Part shown: in pieces, positions 1-13,140 of the stretch
How the letters are laid out: the number at the start of each line of letters is the position of its first letter
Position numbering within the stretch: position 1 is the stretch's first letter
Source: Megachile rotundata
Taxonomy: Eukaryota > Arthropoda > Insecta > Hymenoptera > Megachilidae
Length of the DNA stretch: 64,000 nt
Assembly: GCF_050947335.1 (NCBI RefSeq)
Contig: NC_134984.1
Location: 9,095,926-9,159,925 of the forward strand
Direction of reading: 5' to 3'
The notes under the pieces: generated by a model
Told to the model about the DNA's origin: nothing
What the model saw: only the letters and a program-made list of their open reading frames with translations
Databases searched by the model: none
Program-made: the position numbers and the translations under genes

Positions 1-2170
1 ATAAACGTTTATTAATAAATAATATAATCAAGTAAAACATCTTTCAATAAAGTAACGTTACTGTACAATACAGTAAAAACTTTACAGTACAATAATTAAA
101 AAATGTCATGACTGTCCCTTTTTATACTTTTATATACAAAACATTTAAAAAAATCGATTCATATAAAAAATGAGGAACATACAGAAAGCAAGTAAGAAAA
201 AATATTCTTTCTTTTCGTCTCATATGTATCTGAAGAATCATCACCACGAATTTTAAAATATCCCATATCAAATTTTAAAACTTAAATAAAATTTGAAAAT
301 TAAAAATTTTCTGATTAGCTCATGAAATTATCACCACAAGTGTTTATATTATCAACAGCTCAAGAAAAGGTCGCGTTTATACTTGATCGACCCCAGTAAA
401 AGCAGTTTCCTCCGCCCATAATTCCGTGACATTTGTTCCTCGTTCAACCGTGAACATTCTTCTAAACTCATGCAATCGTCCTCGATTCGTTGGTCGATAA
501 TGCGTTAAGAGTTCAGCATCGAAACACAGCTTCTGAAATTCTCTCGTGGCGGATGCAAGTGAAACAAAAGTAGAAGAAACATTCTTGTTATCGAACGTCT
601 AACCTTTTAAATCGAATTTACCTCGTTCGTTCTTTCTTCTTTACTTCGAACCTGCGGAAACGTTTATTTGCTCGGTGCATCGTAAATTCAGCGAATTCGA
701 ACGAGAAGAAAAAACGAACCAGAATTTATTAACGCATTTCGTTAACGCATGCCAAATGCTGGAGAATGCGGCAATCTAACCTCACTGCGTGCAGTTTCGA
801 ATTATTTTGTTACTATTTAATTGTAACAACACGTGTATAAAATGAATTTTTAAAGATGAATGCATTATTCGGTGACAGGGAAGTGTTAAGAAATAATCCA
901 AATCACTTAAGGAATACTAATTTGTAGGTTAAAGTAGACTCCTTGACGTACAATTTGATACATCAGTTGTGACTAACTTATAGTTAGACTTCAAGTTGAA
1001 GAGAATTAAAAATTCTAGTTAAGGTTTGTCACATTTGAACTCTTGAGTTCGTCAGAAGTTATATTCGACAAATTACAACAAGGACTTAATTTGAAGAGGC
1101 TACTTGATGATTCTGTAGATATTTTTAATACAAAATGGTTCTTCGGTGGAGTAAATAGGGAAACAAATCAAACTTTCAATTTATAGAGCTGACAGTTTTA
1201 AAATTAGTACCCTAATCAAATTTTCAACTACTTTACGCCAAAATGATAATAAATTATTTATTGTATCATGAAAATACAACTTTCGAATTATATAACCTCG
1301 ATTTGAAACTATTTCCGTTCGTATTAGGGACGAATATAAGACATTGAATTTTCTATTTTTTTCAGTCATTTTGAATTAAAAATATTGATCTAATGTTTGC
1401 ACATTAATTTTCATTTAAACCAATGTATATATGCCATAAGTGCTTAAAATTGTATGTGTATTTTCATAATATCAAATCATGTTAAATTTAAACCATTTGG
1501 AAATCCGAAATTTTATAATATGACAACGTAGTAGTTTCCGATAATTTCTTTCTGTCTTAGCATCCCTGTCACCGAAATTTTCATAATTTTTTCGATTTCA
1601 TGCGTCATATGAATAAACTAATTTCCTATACAGAATTCTAAGATTAATTATTACGACAGCTGCTATCAATCGAAATTTATTTAACTATAAAATGTAATAA
1701 ATGGTACGTTCTAAAGGTGACAGACGAGATAATGACTTGATTAGTTAAATTTATAGGGAGAAGAGAGTTTAACGCATTTGTTGACAACGGGAGTGATTGT
1801 TATTAATACCAAACTTACTATACCTGTTAGAAATTATTAGATACTTTTAATTTAGGATATTAGATATGTGCAGTAATCTCTGCACATGACTTTCATTCTA
1901 CACATTGTTTTAAATAATATATTTAATTACTAAAGGATTACGATATTGAAAGTAATTATTAAAATTGTAATCTCGACATCTTGTTAGTTTCGATTATTAA
2001 CACCTTTCCTTGTTCGATTTGGTATTTAAAATTGAGAGTGTTAGAACCCAAATTTATATTTTAAATTTTAGAAACAGTGATCTGCAGTTTAACCAAAATT
2101 TCTGATACATTATACAATTATAAATATTAGAATTTATCAGTAATTTATACATTTTTACATTTTTCTATAA
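1..2170. other. non-coding AT-rich stretch
   Basis: No coding region or repeat could be supported. The part around 360-780 is somewhat richer in G+C than the rest but has no open frame of note. The short frame at 1181-1369 has no features of a protein. Confidence 0.5.
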
Positions 2171-2866
2171 TTAACCTCTTAGACACGACGCGCCATTAGA
2201 ATGGCTTTCACGGATACCATCTTGTATACGACAGTCTACTATAATGTCTTTCGCGAATGCATCATAGATTACATATCGCCATAGTGGCTCACTCTACTGC
2301 CTCACTCGCTCACCGTTTCAATTGAATGATCGTTTTCATATGTTTTGATTTGCACATTTTGCCTTCACCACGTTTTGTAAGAATATTAACAAATCCCACA
2401 AGAGTACATTACATGTAAATAAAAGGTGCCAAGTAGTTTAGGCACCATGGGAGCACCGCTTTGCACTAATACACGATATTGGAAACATTTGGAAATTACA
2501 TACTTTGTGAATTTTCTAAAAAAGTAAATTATCAAAGTTAAAGCCTATCATATCTTTTGGAAAAATTATAATTTAGTCATCAAAAACTTCATTCCAATGT
2601 ACTCGTGTAGAGAACAGCATTGTCACATATTGTAATGTTGCATCGTTTGCGCGTAATTTGCATCGAACTTGGTAAAGACTTAATTTGTGTGTTAATGTAT
2701 GGTTTGTTGTTTGTTAATTTACTTTTCAATTTCATTGTTGATTTCAAATTAAGTCAAATTATACGCATGTAGGTTTAGTGATAATTTCAGTTGCTTTTAG
2801 ATTATTTTAGAAAAAGGAAAATAAGAAGCAGCGCCGAGCAAAATTCAACTGTGCCTAAGAAGTTAA
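2171..2866 (+). mobile_element. TTAA-flanked miniature element, family A, copy 1
   Basis: The element starts TTAACCTCTTAGACACGA and ends GTGCCTAAGAAGTTAA, so the ends are imperfect inverted repeats and both are bounded by TTAA. Its body is shared with 5305-5833 (opposite orientation) and 27696-28235, including a segment containing GGTGCCAAGTAGTTTAGGCA, itself a short palindrome. TTAA target sites and termini beginning CC are the signature of the piggyBac superfamily. There is no transposase frame, so this is a non-autonomous member. This copy is about 150 bases longer than the others because of extra AT-rich sequence near its right end (about 2670-2850). Confidence 0.75.
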
Positions 2867-3889
2867 TAATTATGCTCTAATTCTTAACGAAGTAAATATA
2901 TGGTACAAATAAAATTCATTAAATAAATCTTCACATGTTCAATAAGAAACTGAAGTAAACATTCACATCGAATTGTACAATACAATATTTTATATCAAAA
3001 TTAAATTTAAATACATAAAAATGATAAAATATGTGGTAGGTACTTTGTACAGTACTTTAACTTTCCATAAAAAATATAAAATCCATATCATTATCAATCT
3101 CATATTTAAATACATATAATTATAATTATATTAAATATGTACAATTCTCCTTCATGAAACAGCTGTCTCCGTCAGTGAACGGTTCAAAATATAACCATGT
3201 TCGAGTTAGGTTCTCGTATCTATAGCAAGCTGTTCGATATTATTATTCAAACAGCGAAATTGAATATTAAGTATGCTAAAGTGATCGAGCCATTATTAAG
3301 GTCTGAGGACTTGTAGGTCAAATATTAAGCATACAAAATCTTGTATAGCTTATTGAAAATCAATTAAGATAAGTACAATAATACATCTCGATAGTGAATG
3401 CTCGTTATGCTTCATTACAGGTACAAACTAATTAACCACTCGTAGGAATAATCTTTCTGAATCAGTCGCTTATTTATAACAACGAAAGCATGTGTTTTAT
3501 GAGTGGTTTATTTTGAAAATTGCCTACGTCTATCTGTCAGTTGTTTGTTAACTGTAGTGACATATACCACTCGATATCCTGCCCTTAACTGTCATAATAA
3601 ACATTATGCGGTTAAGTATATTCAAAGTATACAATAATTTTGGACATATAAATTTTGATATTTATTTTGATAGTTGAAATATTCGAAAGTAGCCTAAATA
3701 TTCGAAAATTTTGAAACTAGCCTAAATCCAATTTATTACTGATAATGTCAGAAACTACGGATTTCCAAATGTCCGAAGACAGTGATGATGATAATTGTAA
3801 TAAATTATTACTTAGTTAATATTATAATTAATTAGTATTAATACGATATATACCACCGAAGCAGGATTTCTTCAAATTCCAGCCATATA

Positions 3890-4406
3890 CAGCAAAGACT
3901 GGATAACTGCAACAAAATCGGGACCCAAGCGTTGCAGTTATCGAGTCAAGGTGGCGATTTTGTGTTTACATTTGGCTCGAGCCGACCGCTAAACGTAGGA
4001 AAAGACAAAGAGCGAACGAGAGAGGCTATATAAAATTAAATTTGTAGAAAAGTCCAACGAGTAATGGTCTTTTGGTTCCATATAAAATCGCACCTCAATA
4101 CACTCGAAAAAACAAACAATATTACTACATAAACAAATGTTGTTCAAATTATGCCGTGTTTGGTCTTATTTTGATCAGGAGAATCTCCCAATTACATTGA
4201 CAAAAGTAATATTTAGCAAAACCAAAAAATAAAAAAGTTTTACTGTTGCATTAGTGTTGTCACACCGATACGCCGGTTCGGATTACATTACATGCGTTGC
4301 TCGCTCGTCAAGTGTCAAAATTCAAGAGCGAACCCCCTAAGTGGTGGGGATAGTAACGTTGCAGTTATCCAGTCCATCGTTTGGCGCAGTTATCCAGTCT
4401 TTACTG
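3890..4406. mobile_element. TA-flanked non-autonomous DNA transposon
   Basis: The left end reads CAGCAAAGACTGGATAACTG and the right end is its inverse with one change. TA lies immediately outside each end (3888-3889 and 4407-4408). A second, subterminal inverted pair containing GTTGCAGTTAT lies about 35-50 bases inside each terminus, which could be repeated transposase binding sites. There is no coding frame. A TA target site and CAG termini fit the Tc1/mariner/pogo group, but I cannot name the family. Confidence 0.75.
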
Positions 4407-4408
4407 TA

Positions 4409-5304
4409 CATAAAATGTAGATGAGCAATAAATTGTAATGTAATTTATACAATAGTTAGATTTCCTGAATTGCACAAATGCTGTTCTGATGCACTTTAAA
4501 TCATATCAAATGGACTTGGGCTTGAATTTTCTTGAAACACTAGATGTTTCGAACCTTATGACGAATTTAATTGTTAATTTTGAAAGTGCCTCAAATTCAT
4601 TCTTGGCACGAATACACATATCATTCTCTTAATAATTGTTATTATTTTAATATCATTTATAAATATAATTCTCTTAGATATGACTCAGGAGTGTAATATA
4701 TTGTTATTGGACTTCAATATTTTATTAAAGCATGCTTTACATATGTCATATGTTAGATAAGAATGTGCTAATTATGAAATGTGGGGCGTACCTTTATACT
4801 ACGCAATATAGAACTGAATTCATAAAGGAAATTAATATTCAGTATTAATATCAGAATTAATATTGAAGGATGATAATAACATGGATTTAATATTTTGTAC
4901 AGAAGACCGCATTGTACGAAATACTACATATTTTCTTTCATTATATTTTATGCTGAAACATAAAACAGAACATTATTTCTGTTAAAATTCCATGTGCATT
5001 CTATTTATCTCTCGTTGTAATTGCAATGTGTACGGCAGTAACAATTAAATGTAGTAAATTGAGCTTGTGTTGCATTATTGCAATTTTAAAAAATGCATTT
5101 ATGAAGTCCTACAAATATTAGCAATAAGAAAATAAAAATATTTTTAGCTAAAAGAAATTATTTAAAGAAATAAAGAAATTGATATATTTTTATATATTTT
5201 GAACAAATTTATATCTTGAAAACGATTTTCAAAAAATTATAATTACGGATGATAAGAAATTTTACCGGTGATTTCATTAGTTACATTCACTGTTCATTTT
5301 ACGT
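4409..5304. other. non-coding AT-rich stretch
   Basis: Nothing recognisable between two transposable elements. It is AT-rich with no sustained open frame. Confidence 0.5.
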
Positions 5305-5833
5305 TTAACCTCTTAGGCACGGCTGAACGTTACCTGGCTTCCTTGTGCAATACAGTTCGAAGCAAATTATGCGCAAACAGCACTACAATATGTGACAATG
5401 CTGTTCTCCACACGAGTACATTGAAATGAAGTTTTTGATGATTAAATTATAATTTTTCTCAAAGATATGATATGCTTTAACTTTGATAATTTACATTTTT
5501 AGAAAATTCACAAAGTATGTAATTTCCAAATGTTTCCAATATCGTGTATTAGTGCAAAGAGGTGCTCCCATGGTGCCTAAACTACTTGGCACCTTTTATT
5601 TACATGTAATGTACTTTTGTGGGATTTGTTAATACTCTTACAAAACGTGGTGAAGGCAAAATGTGCGAATCAAAATATATGAAAACGATCATTCAATTGA
5701 AACGATGAGCGAGTGAGGCAGTAGAGTGAGCCACTATGGCGCTTTGTTATCTACGATGACATTCGGGAAAGCCACTATAGTGGATTGTCGTACAGATGGT
5801 ATCCGCGAAAATCAGTCATATGCACGAGATTAA
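5305..5833 (-). mobile_element. TTAA-flanked miniature element, family A, copy 2
   Basis: Reverse-orientation copy of the element at 27696-28235. The left end TTAACCTCTTAGGCACGG is well kept. The right end (CACGAGATTAA) is eroded but still finishes in TTAA. It shares the internal palindrome around GGTGCCTAAACTACTTGGCACC and the block containing GAGTGAGGCAGTAGAGTGAG. No coding capacity. Confidence 0.75.
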
Positions 5834-7330
5834 CAAAATCTAAAAATTTTATGGTGTATTATTTCATGTAACATGAGCTACTACAGCTCAACTGTTCTCA
5901 GAAATATGTAAAAAAGATGTATGAATATAAGAATAAAACAGTGTACGAAAATATAATAAATAATGTACGAAAGAGTAAGAAAGAATAGTATAAAAATAAA
6001 AGAATGAAAAAGACAAGAAGAAACAAGCAATGAATGTATAAGAATGTAAGAATAAAAAAAGTTAGAACATGCAAAAGTAAAAAAGATTGCTAAAATTATG
6101 GAAGAAACATTCTTTCCTTCCCGTTACTTCTTTATGAGAAATTTCTGTTCCTCGTCTTTCTCTCTCTTTCTGAATGTTTTACGAAAATCAACATCGTAAG
6201 CTGTTGAAGATGGAAAACGGCTTCTGATGATAACTCTTCATCGCGTTCCTTCGAGGCTCATAAAAGTGATCATAAAGCATTGAATCCTTATCCAAATGCT
6301 TTTTCATCACTAACGTTAGAACGTTCGAATTTACGATCAATTGTGAACCATGAATTCCTGAGGGATGGTGTTAGAAGATGAAGATTCATCGAATCAAGAT
6401 ATCAAAAAGAACATAAGATTTGCTTGTCAGTTTTTGTGTGAATTAAGTGAATTCATCTTAATTGAATTTTAATATACTTTTAAAATAAACAGACATGATT
6501 TTAATTTGCAATTTTAAAACAGATAAAAGTCTCAAATATTACAAAATTAATATTTAACGCATTAAAAATATTAGCACACAATTTACTAATAAACAGAATT
6601 ATTCCAGAATTAATTGTTTCAAAATTTACCTTCTACATCTACTATTTACAATTGAAAATTTATCTCAAAAATCTACAATTTATAATTAACTTCTCATTTA
6701 ATTTCACCTATTTAACATTTAACATTTTTTGAAATAACTCGTACAGTAAACTCGTAAATATTGTTACACTGACTGTTCAATACGAAAAAACGTTTCATTA
6801 AATTGAAACAGAGATAATGTGAAACTGCAATTTCTTTTTAATACAAAACAAAGAAATCGTTGAATCTTCATCATGAAACGATCGAAGCTTCGCTTCGAAA
6901 GCCTCGTTGATTTTCTCATCGTGTAACTTTCAGTCGCGAAAAAAGTGGATGGATTCAGCGTTGTTAAAAGCAGATACAACGATCGGCCATCAGCAATGTT
7001 ATCTAATACAAAGTGGAGCCGTGTAGGGTGCAGTAAAGTCGATGGTTGCAGAATAAAATGGGGTGAGAAAAGAGGATAGAATTGCGGTGACAACAGTGAA
7101 CCAATACATTGCATTTGATGGCATGTTCAAGTGGCAAAAAGAACGAAATCATGGTTCATTTACAGCTTTTCATTCTTAAGTTTACGCTTATTCTTTAACT
7201 ACTTCAGCTGAGTATCGAAATATTTAAATATTCTATTCAGAATTTATTCATTAAATTGTAGTTGGGAATTGAGAGAATTGTTAAATCTTCGTATTTATAT
7301 ATTTCTATTATGTTTGCGAATTTGGAAATT
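5834..7330. other. non-coding stretch
   Basis: No gene supported. The part at about 6870-7130 is richer in G+C and carries a 116-codon minus-strand frame. That frame has low-complexity hydrophobic composition and no splice-like borders, so I do not treat it as coding. Confidence 0.4.
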
Positions 7331-8280
7331 TATTTCTGGTTCTGCAAATTCTTCTAATTTAAAAATTCACAAATTTTGAAATTATCAAGTTTTTTAGATT
7401 ATTAAATTTTATTATCTAAAAACTGTACAAGTTACACCAATTCTTAAATAAATTCAATCTCTCTACTTTCGAAATTCTTAAATTTCCAAATTTCGAACCT
7501 CTCAAATATTTAAATATTGAAATTCTAACGTTCCAAAAATTTGTAAATAATCAATATCTCAAATTTGCAAATTTACAAACTTTAAAATTCCCTAATTCTC
7601 GAACCCCGTAATTTCCTAATTCCCTATTACCCTAATTCCACAAATTCTCAAATTCTCAAATTCTCAGATTCTCAAATTCTCAGATTCTCAAATTCTCAGA
7701 TTCTCAAATTCTCAAATTCTCAAATTCTCAAATTCTCAAATTCTCAAATTCTCAAATTCTCAAATTCTTAAATTCTCAAATTCTCAAATTCTCAAATTCT
7801 CAAATTCTCAAATTCTCAAATTCTCAAGTTCCCTAATTCCCCAATTCTCTAATTCCCTAATTACCTAATTTCTTGATTCCCTAATTACTTAATTCCCTAA
7901 TTCCCTAATTCCCTAATTCCCTAATTCCCTAATTTCCTAATTTCTTAATTTCTTGATTCCTTAATTGCTACATTCTGAAATTCTCAAGTTCCTTAATTCT
8001 CCTAATTTCCGAATTTCTCAACTCCCTAATTCCCTAATTCCCTAATTCCACAAATTCCCGAATTCCCTAATTCCCACATTTTCAAATTCTCAAGTTCCTT
8101 AATTCCCCTAATTTCCTGATTTTCAACTCTCTAATTCCCTAATTCCCTAATTGTCTAATTCCCTAATTCTCTAATTCCCAAATTCTCCAATTCCCAAATT
8201 CAATAATTCCCGTATCCCCTAATTTAAAATCCTAAAATTTCTAAATTTTTCAATTCTTAAATTTGCAAAATCTCAAATAC
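7331..8280. repeat. 8-bp periodic AAATTCTC / CTAATTCC tract
   Basis: Degenerate at its left edge, then near-perfect tandem copies of AAATTCTC (about 7630-7838), then CTAATTCC (about 7840-8200). The phase is an AATT core every 8 bases, with the variable four bases C/T-rich on this strand. The right part is shared, inverted, with 25380-25860. Confidence 0.85.
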
Positions 8281-8835
8281 CCAAAATTTCTAATTCCAAA
8301 ATCCCGAAATTTTCCAAGTTTCCTAAGTCTCATAAAGAAATCTTATTCACTAAGCACTAATATATTCCTCAAAATTATTTACATTTCGTTTCCACTAAAA
8401 TTAATGTGTCACGTAAAAAATCATACGTTGCGCACATGTGAGTGACAAGGTACACCAAATACTAAGCATTCAATCAAAATGCATCATCACTAAACTACCA
8501 TGAAGTTTATCCCTAACTAAAATACGACTCTTCATGCTTCCAAAATTGAAGGTCTTAACCAGTTAACTGTGTTAAGACGACTATATTCATCATGCGTAAA
8601 ATTTTGTTACAATTTGATATTTAAATTGTAATTTTGGCGAAAACTAAATTATATTCGTAAATTGCAATATGTTTAAAATGTTTAGAGGTCAACACGAAAT
8701 GAAATAAACGAATAAAAAGTGTAAATAATTTGAGATGGATTCATAAATTCTTGAGAGCTAACTCGTCATCGCTTGATTATCGCAACCCACACTGGTGCGC
8801 GCTTTGCAAAAAGATCGCCACAGTTAACTGATTAA
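8060..8835 (+). repeat. inverted-duplicate unit, copy 1
   Basis: From the CTAATTCC tract through unique-looking sequence (8220-8555) to the end of the TTAA element at 8835, this segment is matched on the opposite strand at 24764-25560. A 60-codon frame at 8263-8445 is conserved in both copies with one residue changed, but it merely reads through the shared repeat. Homology stops at the outer TTAA of the miniature element. Confidence 0.8.
8555..8835 (-). mobile_element. TTAA-flanked miniature element, family B, copy 1
   Basis: Begins TTAACCAGTTAACTGTG and ends CACAGTTAACTGATTAA, which are inverted repeats bounded by TTAA as in piggyBac-type elements. The same element occurs at 24764-25087 in the other orientation and in shortened form at 20328-20533. 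A short motif close to GACGACTATATCCGTCATG lies near one end. No coding capacity. Confidence 0.75.
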
Positions 8836-8869
8836 TGAAATAATAGAAATTCTGCAGTGTCACGTTCAA

Positions 8870-9340
8870 AGTTGAAACGTGAACCACGAAGAAATGAGAC
8901 TGTAGATCAGAGGAAAAGCAAAATACCATAAGGGTTGCTGTTTCTGGTTCCTTTTACGAGGTAAGCGACCCGTGTCGTTAGTCGGGTTCACCGGCTTCCA
9001 CGCTGCTGAATCCTAGACCAGATTTACCTCGAGAAACGAGGCCAAGTGGAACGTGTATGTACGCGTGTGTGAATTCGTAAGAGAGAGAAAGACACGTGTG
9101 CAAAACCGTGTACCTATACGTCACGGTTATTGCGTAAATTTCCATGCGGATATTAACCTGTTAACCGAGCCATTTTTCAACCAGGAAAGAGCTAACAAGG
9201 AAAGTTACGCAAGTCTGCCACATCGATTTTAGATGGCCTTTCAGTATGATGTAGTGCAACCATAAAATGGTTGACACGCACCTTTTTCGTTGACAGCCAT
9301 TTGCCCCGAAGAGTAACAGTCTTTGTACTTTGGAAATTGT
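8870..9340. other. G+C-elevated non-coding segment
   Basis: This stretch is visibly richer in G+C than its surroundings and free of the local simple repeats, with no long open frame. It could be a conserved regulatory segment or a piece of untranslated exon. The sequence alone does not decide this. Confidence 0.25.
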
Positions 9341-9966
9341 TCCTGATGGCTTTGTGAACCGTGTTCGAACGAATGTACGATATTTGTTGTAGAGAAAAAG
9401 TTTAAATGATTTGTTTACTTTTACAAAAAATTGTACGAGTGAATTCTACGAGTTTTAATTTTGTTGTCTATGAAGAAAGATTTTATGATATTGTTTATTG
9501 AAGGATAGTGAAGTTTTATTAATTTGGGTAAATGGTGAATGTTTTGAGAGGGAATTTGTGGAATAGTGATTTATTGTAAAAATATGTTAAAAAGTGGTAC
9601 AGTGCTTCTTTGTGTGGTAAAATGTTGAATATTAGAATATTTGGGTTTCAAATGTAGATAGTTTTTATTAATAGTATAGACAACTTTAAATTTCCTAAGT
9701 AATATATTCTCTATAAATAAAAATTGAGCATTAACGATATTATTGCCCTTAGGTAATATAAGTTAATAAAATTCTAGTACTATTAAATTGTGTTATTGTA
9801 CAATTGACATTAATAAATTTATATCAAATATTATACAAATACATATTATTTAATATTTATATCAAATATTATTTAAGAATATTATTTAACAAGACTGCTT
9901 CCAGATATAGAAACGTATATTTTTTTAATAAATTTATTTTTCAATGAAATTTTTCTTTTAGGTTTA

Positions 9967-10021
9967 TATATATATATTATATATATATATATATATATCT
10001 ATATATATATATATGTGTATG

Positions 10022-10053
<32 letters not shown>
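9967..10053. repeat. (TA)n microsatellite
   Basis: Runs of alternating TA interrupted by a few ATGTGTATG-like steps. Expected to be length-variable. Confidence 0.9.
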
Positions 10054-11434
10054 AATTCCGAATTCAATTACTTTTTACTTATTTCTTTACAACAAACAGT
10101 TTCAAAAATATTTGACAAATTATAATTTGCAATCTGAATTTTAAGGACAGTTTTCATCTTTGTATAACATACGATTACAAATAAAAAAGAACGTATTTGA
10201 AATACATCTTTTGATTTAATTACAGTATCACACTAAAAGAACATCAAATCGACTTGTATCTCTTGCGTAATCAGTCATTGCACTCATTTATATTTTTCTT
10301 CCAAGTAAAACATAATGATTCAGTCATAAATGAATAAAAAACAAATACATGCTAATTTTGTTGATCGAAATTGCACTATAAATTGGTAGATGAACTATCT
10401 CATAAAAAAGTCGTAAAATTTCAAGACTATGTACGATCTTTACAAATATTCTATTAGATAAAAGTTGAACAACATTTAATATCCTCTTAGGAATTTTATA
10501 AAAATTGTTATATAAAATTTAAGTTATATTTATGTTACCTATATAAATTAATGTAAATGTACCTGTACAATTTACTAGAATGAATCACAAGAAATTTAAC
10601 AATTACACACGTGCTACAGAAATGAACGTATGTACATAACCTATAAAAATCACCTCTACTGCAGTATTGCGGAATATTAAAATTCCCGTTGTGATAACAT
10701 ACATATTCGTTTCATGTATCATTGAAATAACAGAGAATTCAACTTAATAAGTAATAATAACAACTGCATTTCCCATGACTCTAATATCTGGAATATTTTC
10801 AAGATATTACCTTATCAAAAGTATCAGCGCAAACGAAAGTAACCATATTTGCTTTGCTTTCTTCTCTTTTAAAATTTCCATGAATTTTTACGTTCTTTTA
10901 ATCCTACAGAAGACTTTTATACGTTGTTTATATCTCTGTGAATATCTCATTACAGCATTTTCTGTTATAAGTAGTGTATTACTATTACGTGTATTTGTAT
11001 TATAGTAGTTATGATACTACATTTATATTCTAGTACTTAAACTACTACAAGTTGTACAGTATTATTCCTACGTATACTAGAAGTACTATTACAGTAATAC
11101 CGTCCTTTTTCTATCTACATCCTCTACCAGCTCTTGTAGGGAATAACACTAGTTACGAGGCACCCTGTATAATGCAAATTTTACAAGTAATATACTGCTA
11201 TTTCTACTTATAATAAAAATACTACTTATATACCTATAAATACGGTACATAAATATTACTACTATATGTATGCACATAAATACTACTTATTGCCGGATGT
11301 AAAGGGACTCCAGAATCGACTCAATCTGCATTTGTTCCTTTAACGGTACCACGCTATAGGCCGCAATTTAGGACCTTTTGACTTGAAATTTGGAGGGTAG
11401 ATTCGCGAGACACCCTAATCTTGCTATACATATA
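10054..11434. other. non-coding AT-rich stretch
   Basis: No gene supported. A CACCCTGTAT motif at about 11162-11171 resembles the end of the CAGGGTGT-terminated elements found elsewhere here, but no partner end was found. The 76-codon frame at 10775-11005 has no features of a protein. Confidence 0.4.
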
Positions 11435-11986
11435 GAACCCCATCGAATTAGGTCCACTATAAATTTTCAGCATTTCTCACGTACTCCGGAAAATTAAAAG
11501 ACCTATTCAAATTGTAATGATATTTATTAGCTACTAACACTACTACTATACATAACATTATTAACACATGTTAATATCTCGTATTTCCTTTGCTTTGGTC
11601 ACAGCTTGCGGCATGCTCCGTATACATTGATCATATGCTTTATATCTTCATTATTTTCCCAAATATCTGTAATTCTTTTCAATTCAGATAATGTAATTGG
11701 AGAGTTGTAAACTAGTCTTTTTAGTAGGCAGACATTTTCTATGGCATTCAAATTTCAACCTTACGCGTTATCGATACTCGAGCCTAACGTAAACGCTTGC
11801 ATGGCCCTTAATCGCTCATCACTACACAATTTATTATCACGATAGTAACAAATTGCTATGTATATATCGTTATCAACTTTAGTAATAATTTTGCATGATC
11901 TAAGATAATTTTCCATATATGACATGATGTAATAGTCGTTAATATGAAATATTTGTTCGTGGTCCTAATTCGATAGCAGGGCCACT
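11435..11986 (-). mobile_element. Tc1-like transposon relic, transposase C-terminus on minus strand
   Basis: The ends are eroded versions of the terminal repeat seen at 56247-56814: GAACCCCATCGAATTAGGTC on the left and its inverse around 11961-11985. Read on the minus strand from about 11753, the interior encodes NAIENV, then a block with LSELKRITDIW, and after a frame change SMPQAVTKAKEIRDIN. The NPIENV motif next to the last catalytic acid and the SMP motif near the C-terminus are typical of Tc1-family transposases. The catalytic core is missing or unreadable, so this is a dead, internally deleted copy. Confidence 0.75.
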
Positions 11987-12360
11987 AGATTCGATCTGCA
12001 GGTCTTTGATGGTAGGCAACTATTTGATGATGAGAACCTGTCGTTATCGACGACGATCGTTGTCGAATCTATAAAAACCATGTTTTGGTATAGTTTTTAG
12101 CAATTTTTGATGCCTAGAATCGACTGAAACCACATTAAGAGCTCATCATTGACAATACTTGGTCGTCATTGATTTCACTTGTGGTAAAATCAACGATAAT
12201 CATGTTTGGTATCGTTTTCGATAGTTTCAGTCACGTTTAATTGTTTACAACGACTTTAAAATCTCTATATCTCATTCTTGTTCTACCTATATATTTGCAG
12301 TAAATACGCAAAATTTTAAATGCATATTCAAATTCGTGTGAAATACCTGATCTGATCTAA

Positions 12361-12738
12361 TCATAGAAGATTTAAAAGAGTACCTAACCTAATCTCACTG
12401 TTTTGTAGTTTTAAAAAAGTCAACACATCCGTGTAAACAGTCAAATAAAATTTTATTCATAAAAGATATAAAAGAGTACCTAACCTAACCTCACTTTTTT
12501 GTAGTTTTAAAAGAGTCAACACATCCTTGTAAACAGTCAAATAAAATTTTATTCATAAAAGATATAAAAGAGTACCTAACCTAACCTCACTTTTTGCTGT
12601 TTTAAAAGAGTCAACACATCCTTGTAAATAGTCAAATAAAATTTTATTCATAAAAGATATAAAAGAGTACCTAACCTAACCTCACTTTTTTGCTGTTTTA
12701 AAAGAGTCAACACGTCCTTATGAACAGTCAAATAAAAT
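12361..12738. repeat. 95-bp tandem repeat, four copies
   Basis: Four successive units of about 95 bases, recognised by GAGTACCTAACCTAACCTC recurring near 12378, 12473, 12568 and 12664. Each also contains GTCAACACATCCTTGTAAAC. The last two units are almost identical and the first is the most diverged. The CCTAACCTAACC piece is two telomere-like CCTAA steps. Confidence 0.9.
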
Positions 12739-13140
12739 TTAAAAATGTAATAGTAATAATACTACTTATTAGTACATTTTCTTTGCATTCATCAAACACG
12801 AGTAGCATCCATTTAATATTACACAAATATAATGCAATATTATGTAACTTCGGTATATTCAATAATCGAAGGCAATTAAACACTAAGGTTTCTGTCGGAA
12901 ATAGGTTTAGACGGTGCTGTTGCAATAAATTTCATTCTTCGAAAGGTCCAAACCGTAAAGTAACAGCTCAAACCCTATGGATTTAAATCTAAAGCCGTAA
13001 CAGCTACAGTCCTTAAACGCTAGAGCACTTAAGCTCAAAGGACTCGACCCTAAATTGTGTAGAAACTCTGTCGGCCGATATTTTCCTCTGATGTATTTTA
13101 TAATTTTCTGGTGATATATTTTCGTTCTTTTTAATTTTAG
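12739..13140. other. non-coding stretch
   Basis: No gene supported. The overlapping short frames on both strands here mirror each other and are not convincing. Confidence 0.4.

Noticed and set aside
6764..7114. 116-codon minus-strand frame
   Set aside because: No recognised motif, low-complexity hydrophobic start, no splice-like borders.
12720..12986. Open frames on both strands
   Set aside because: They begin in the 95-bp satellite and mirror each other; no protein features.
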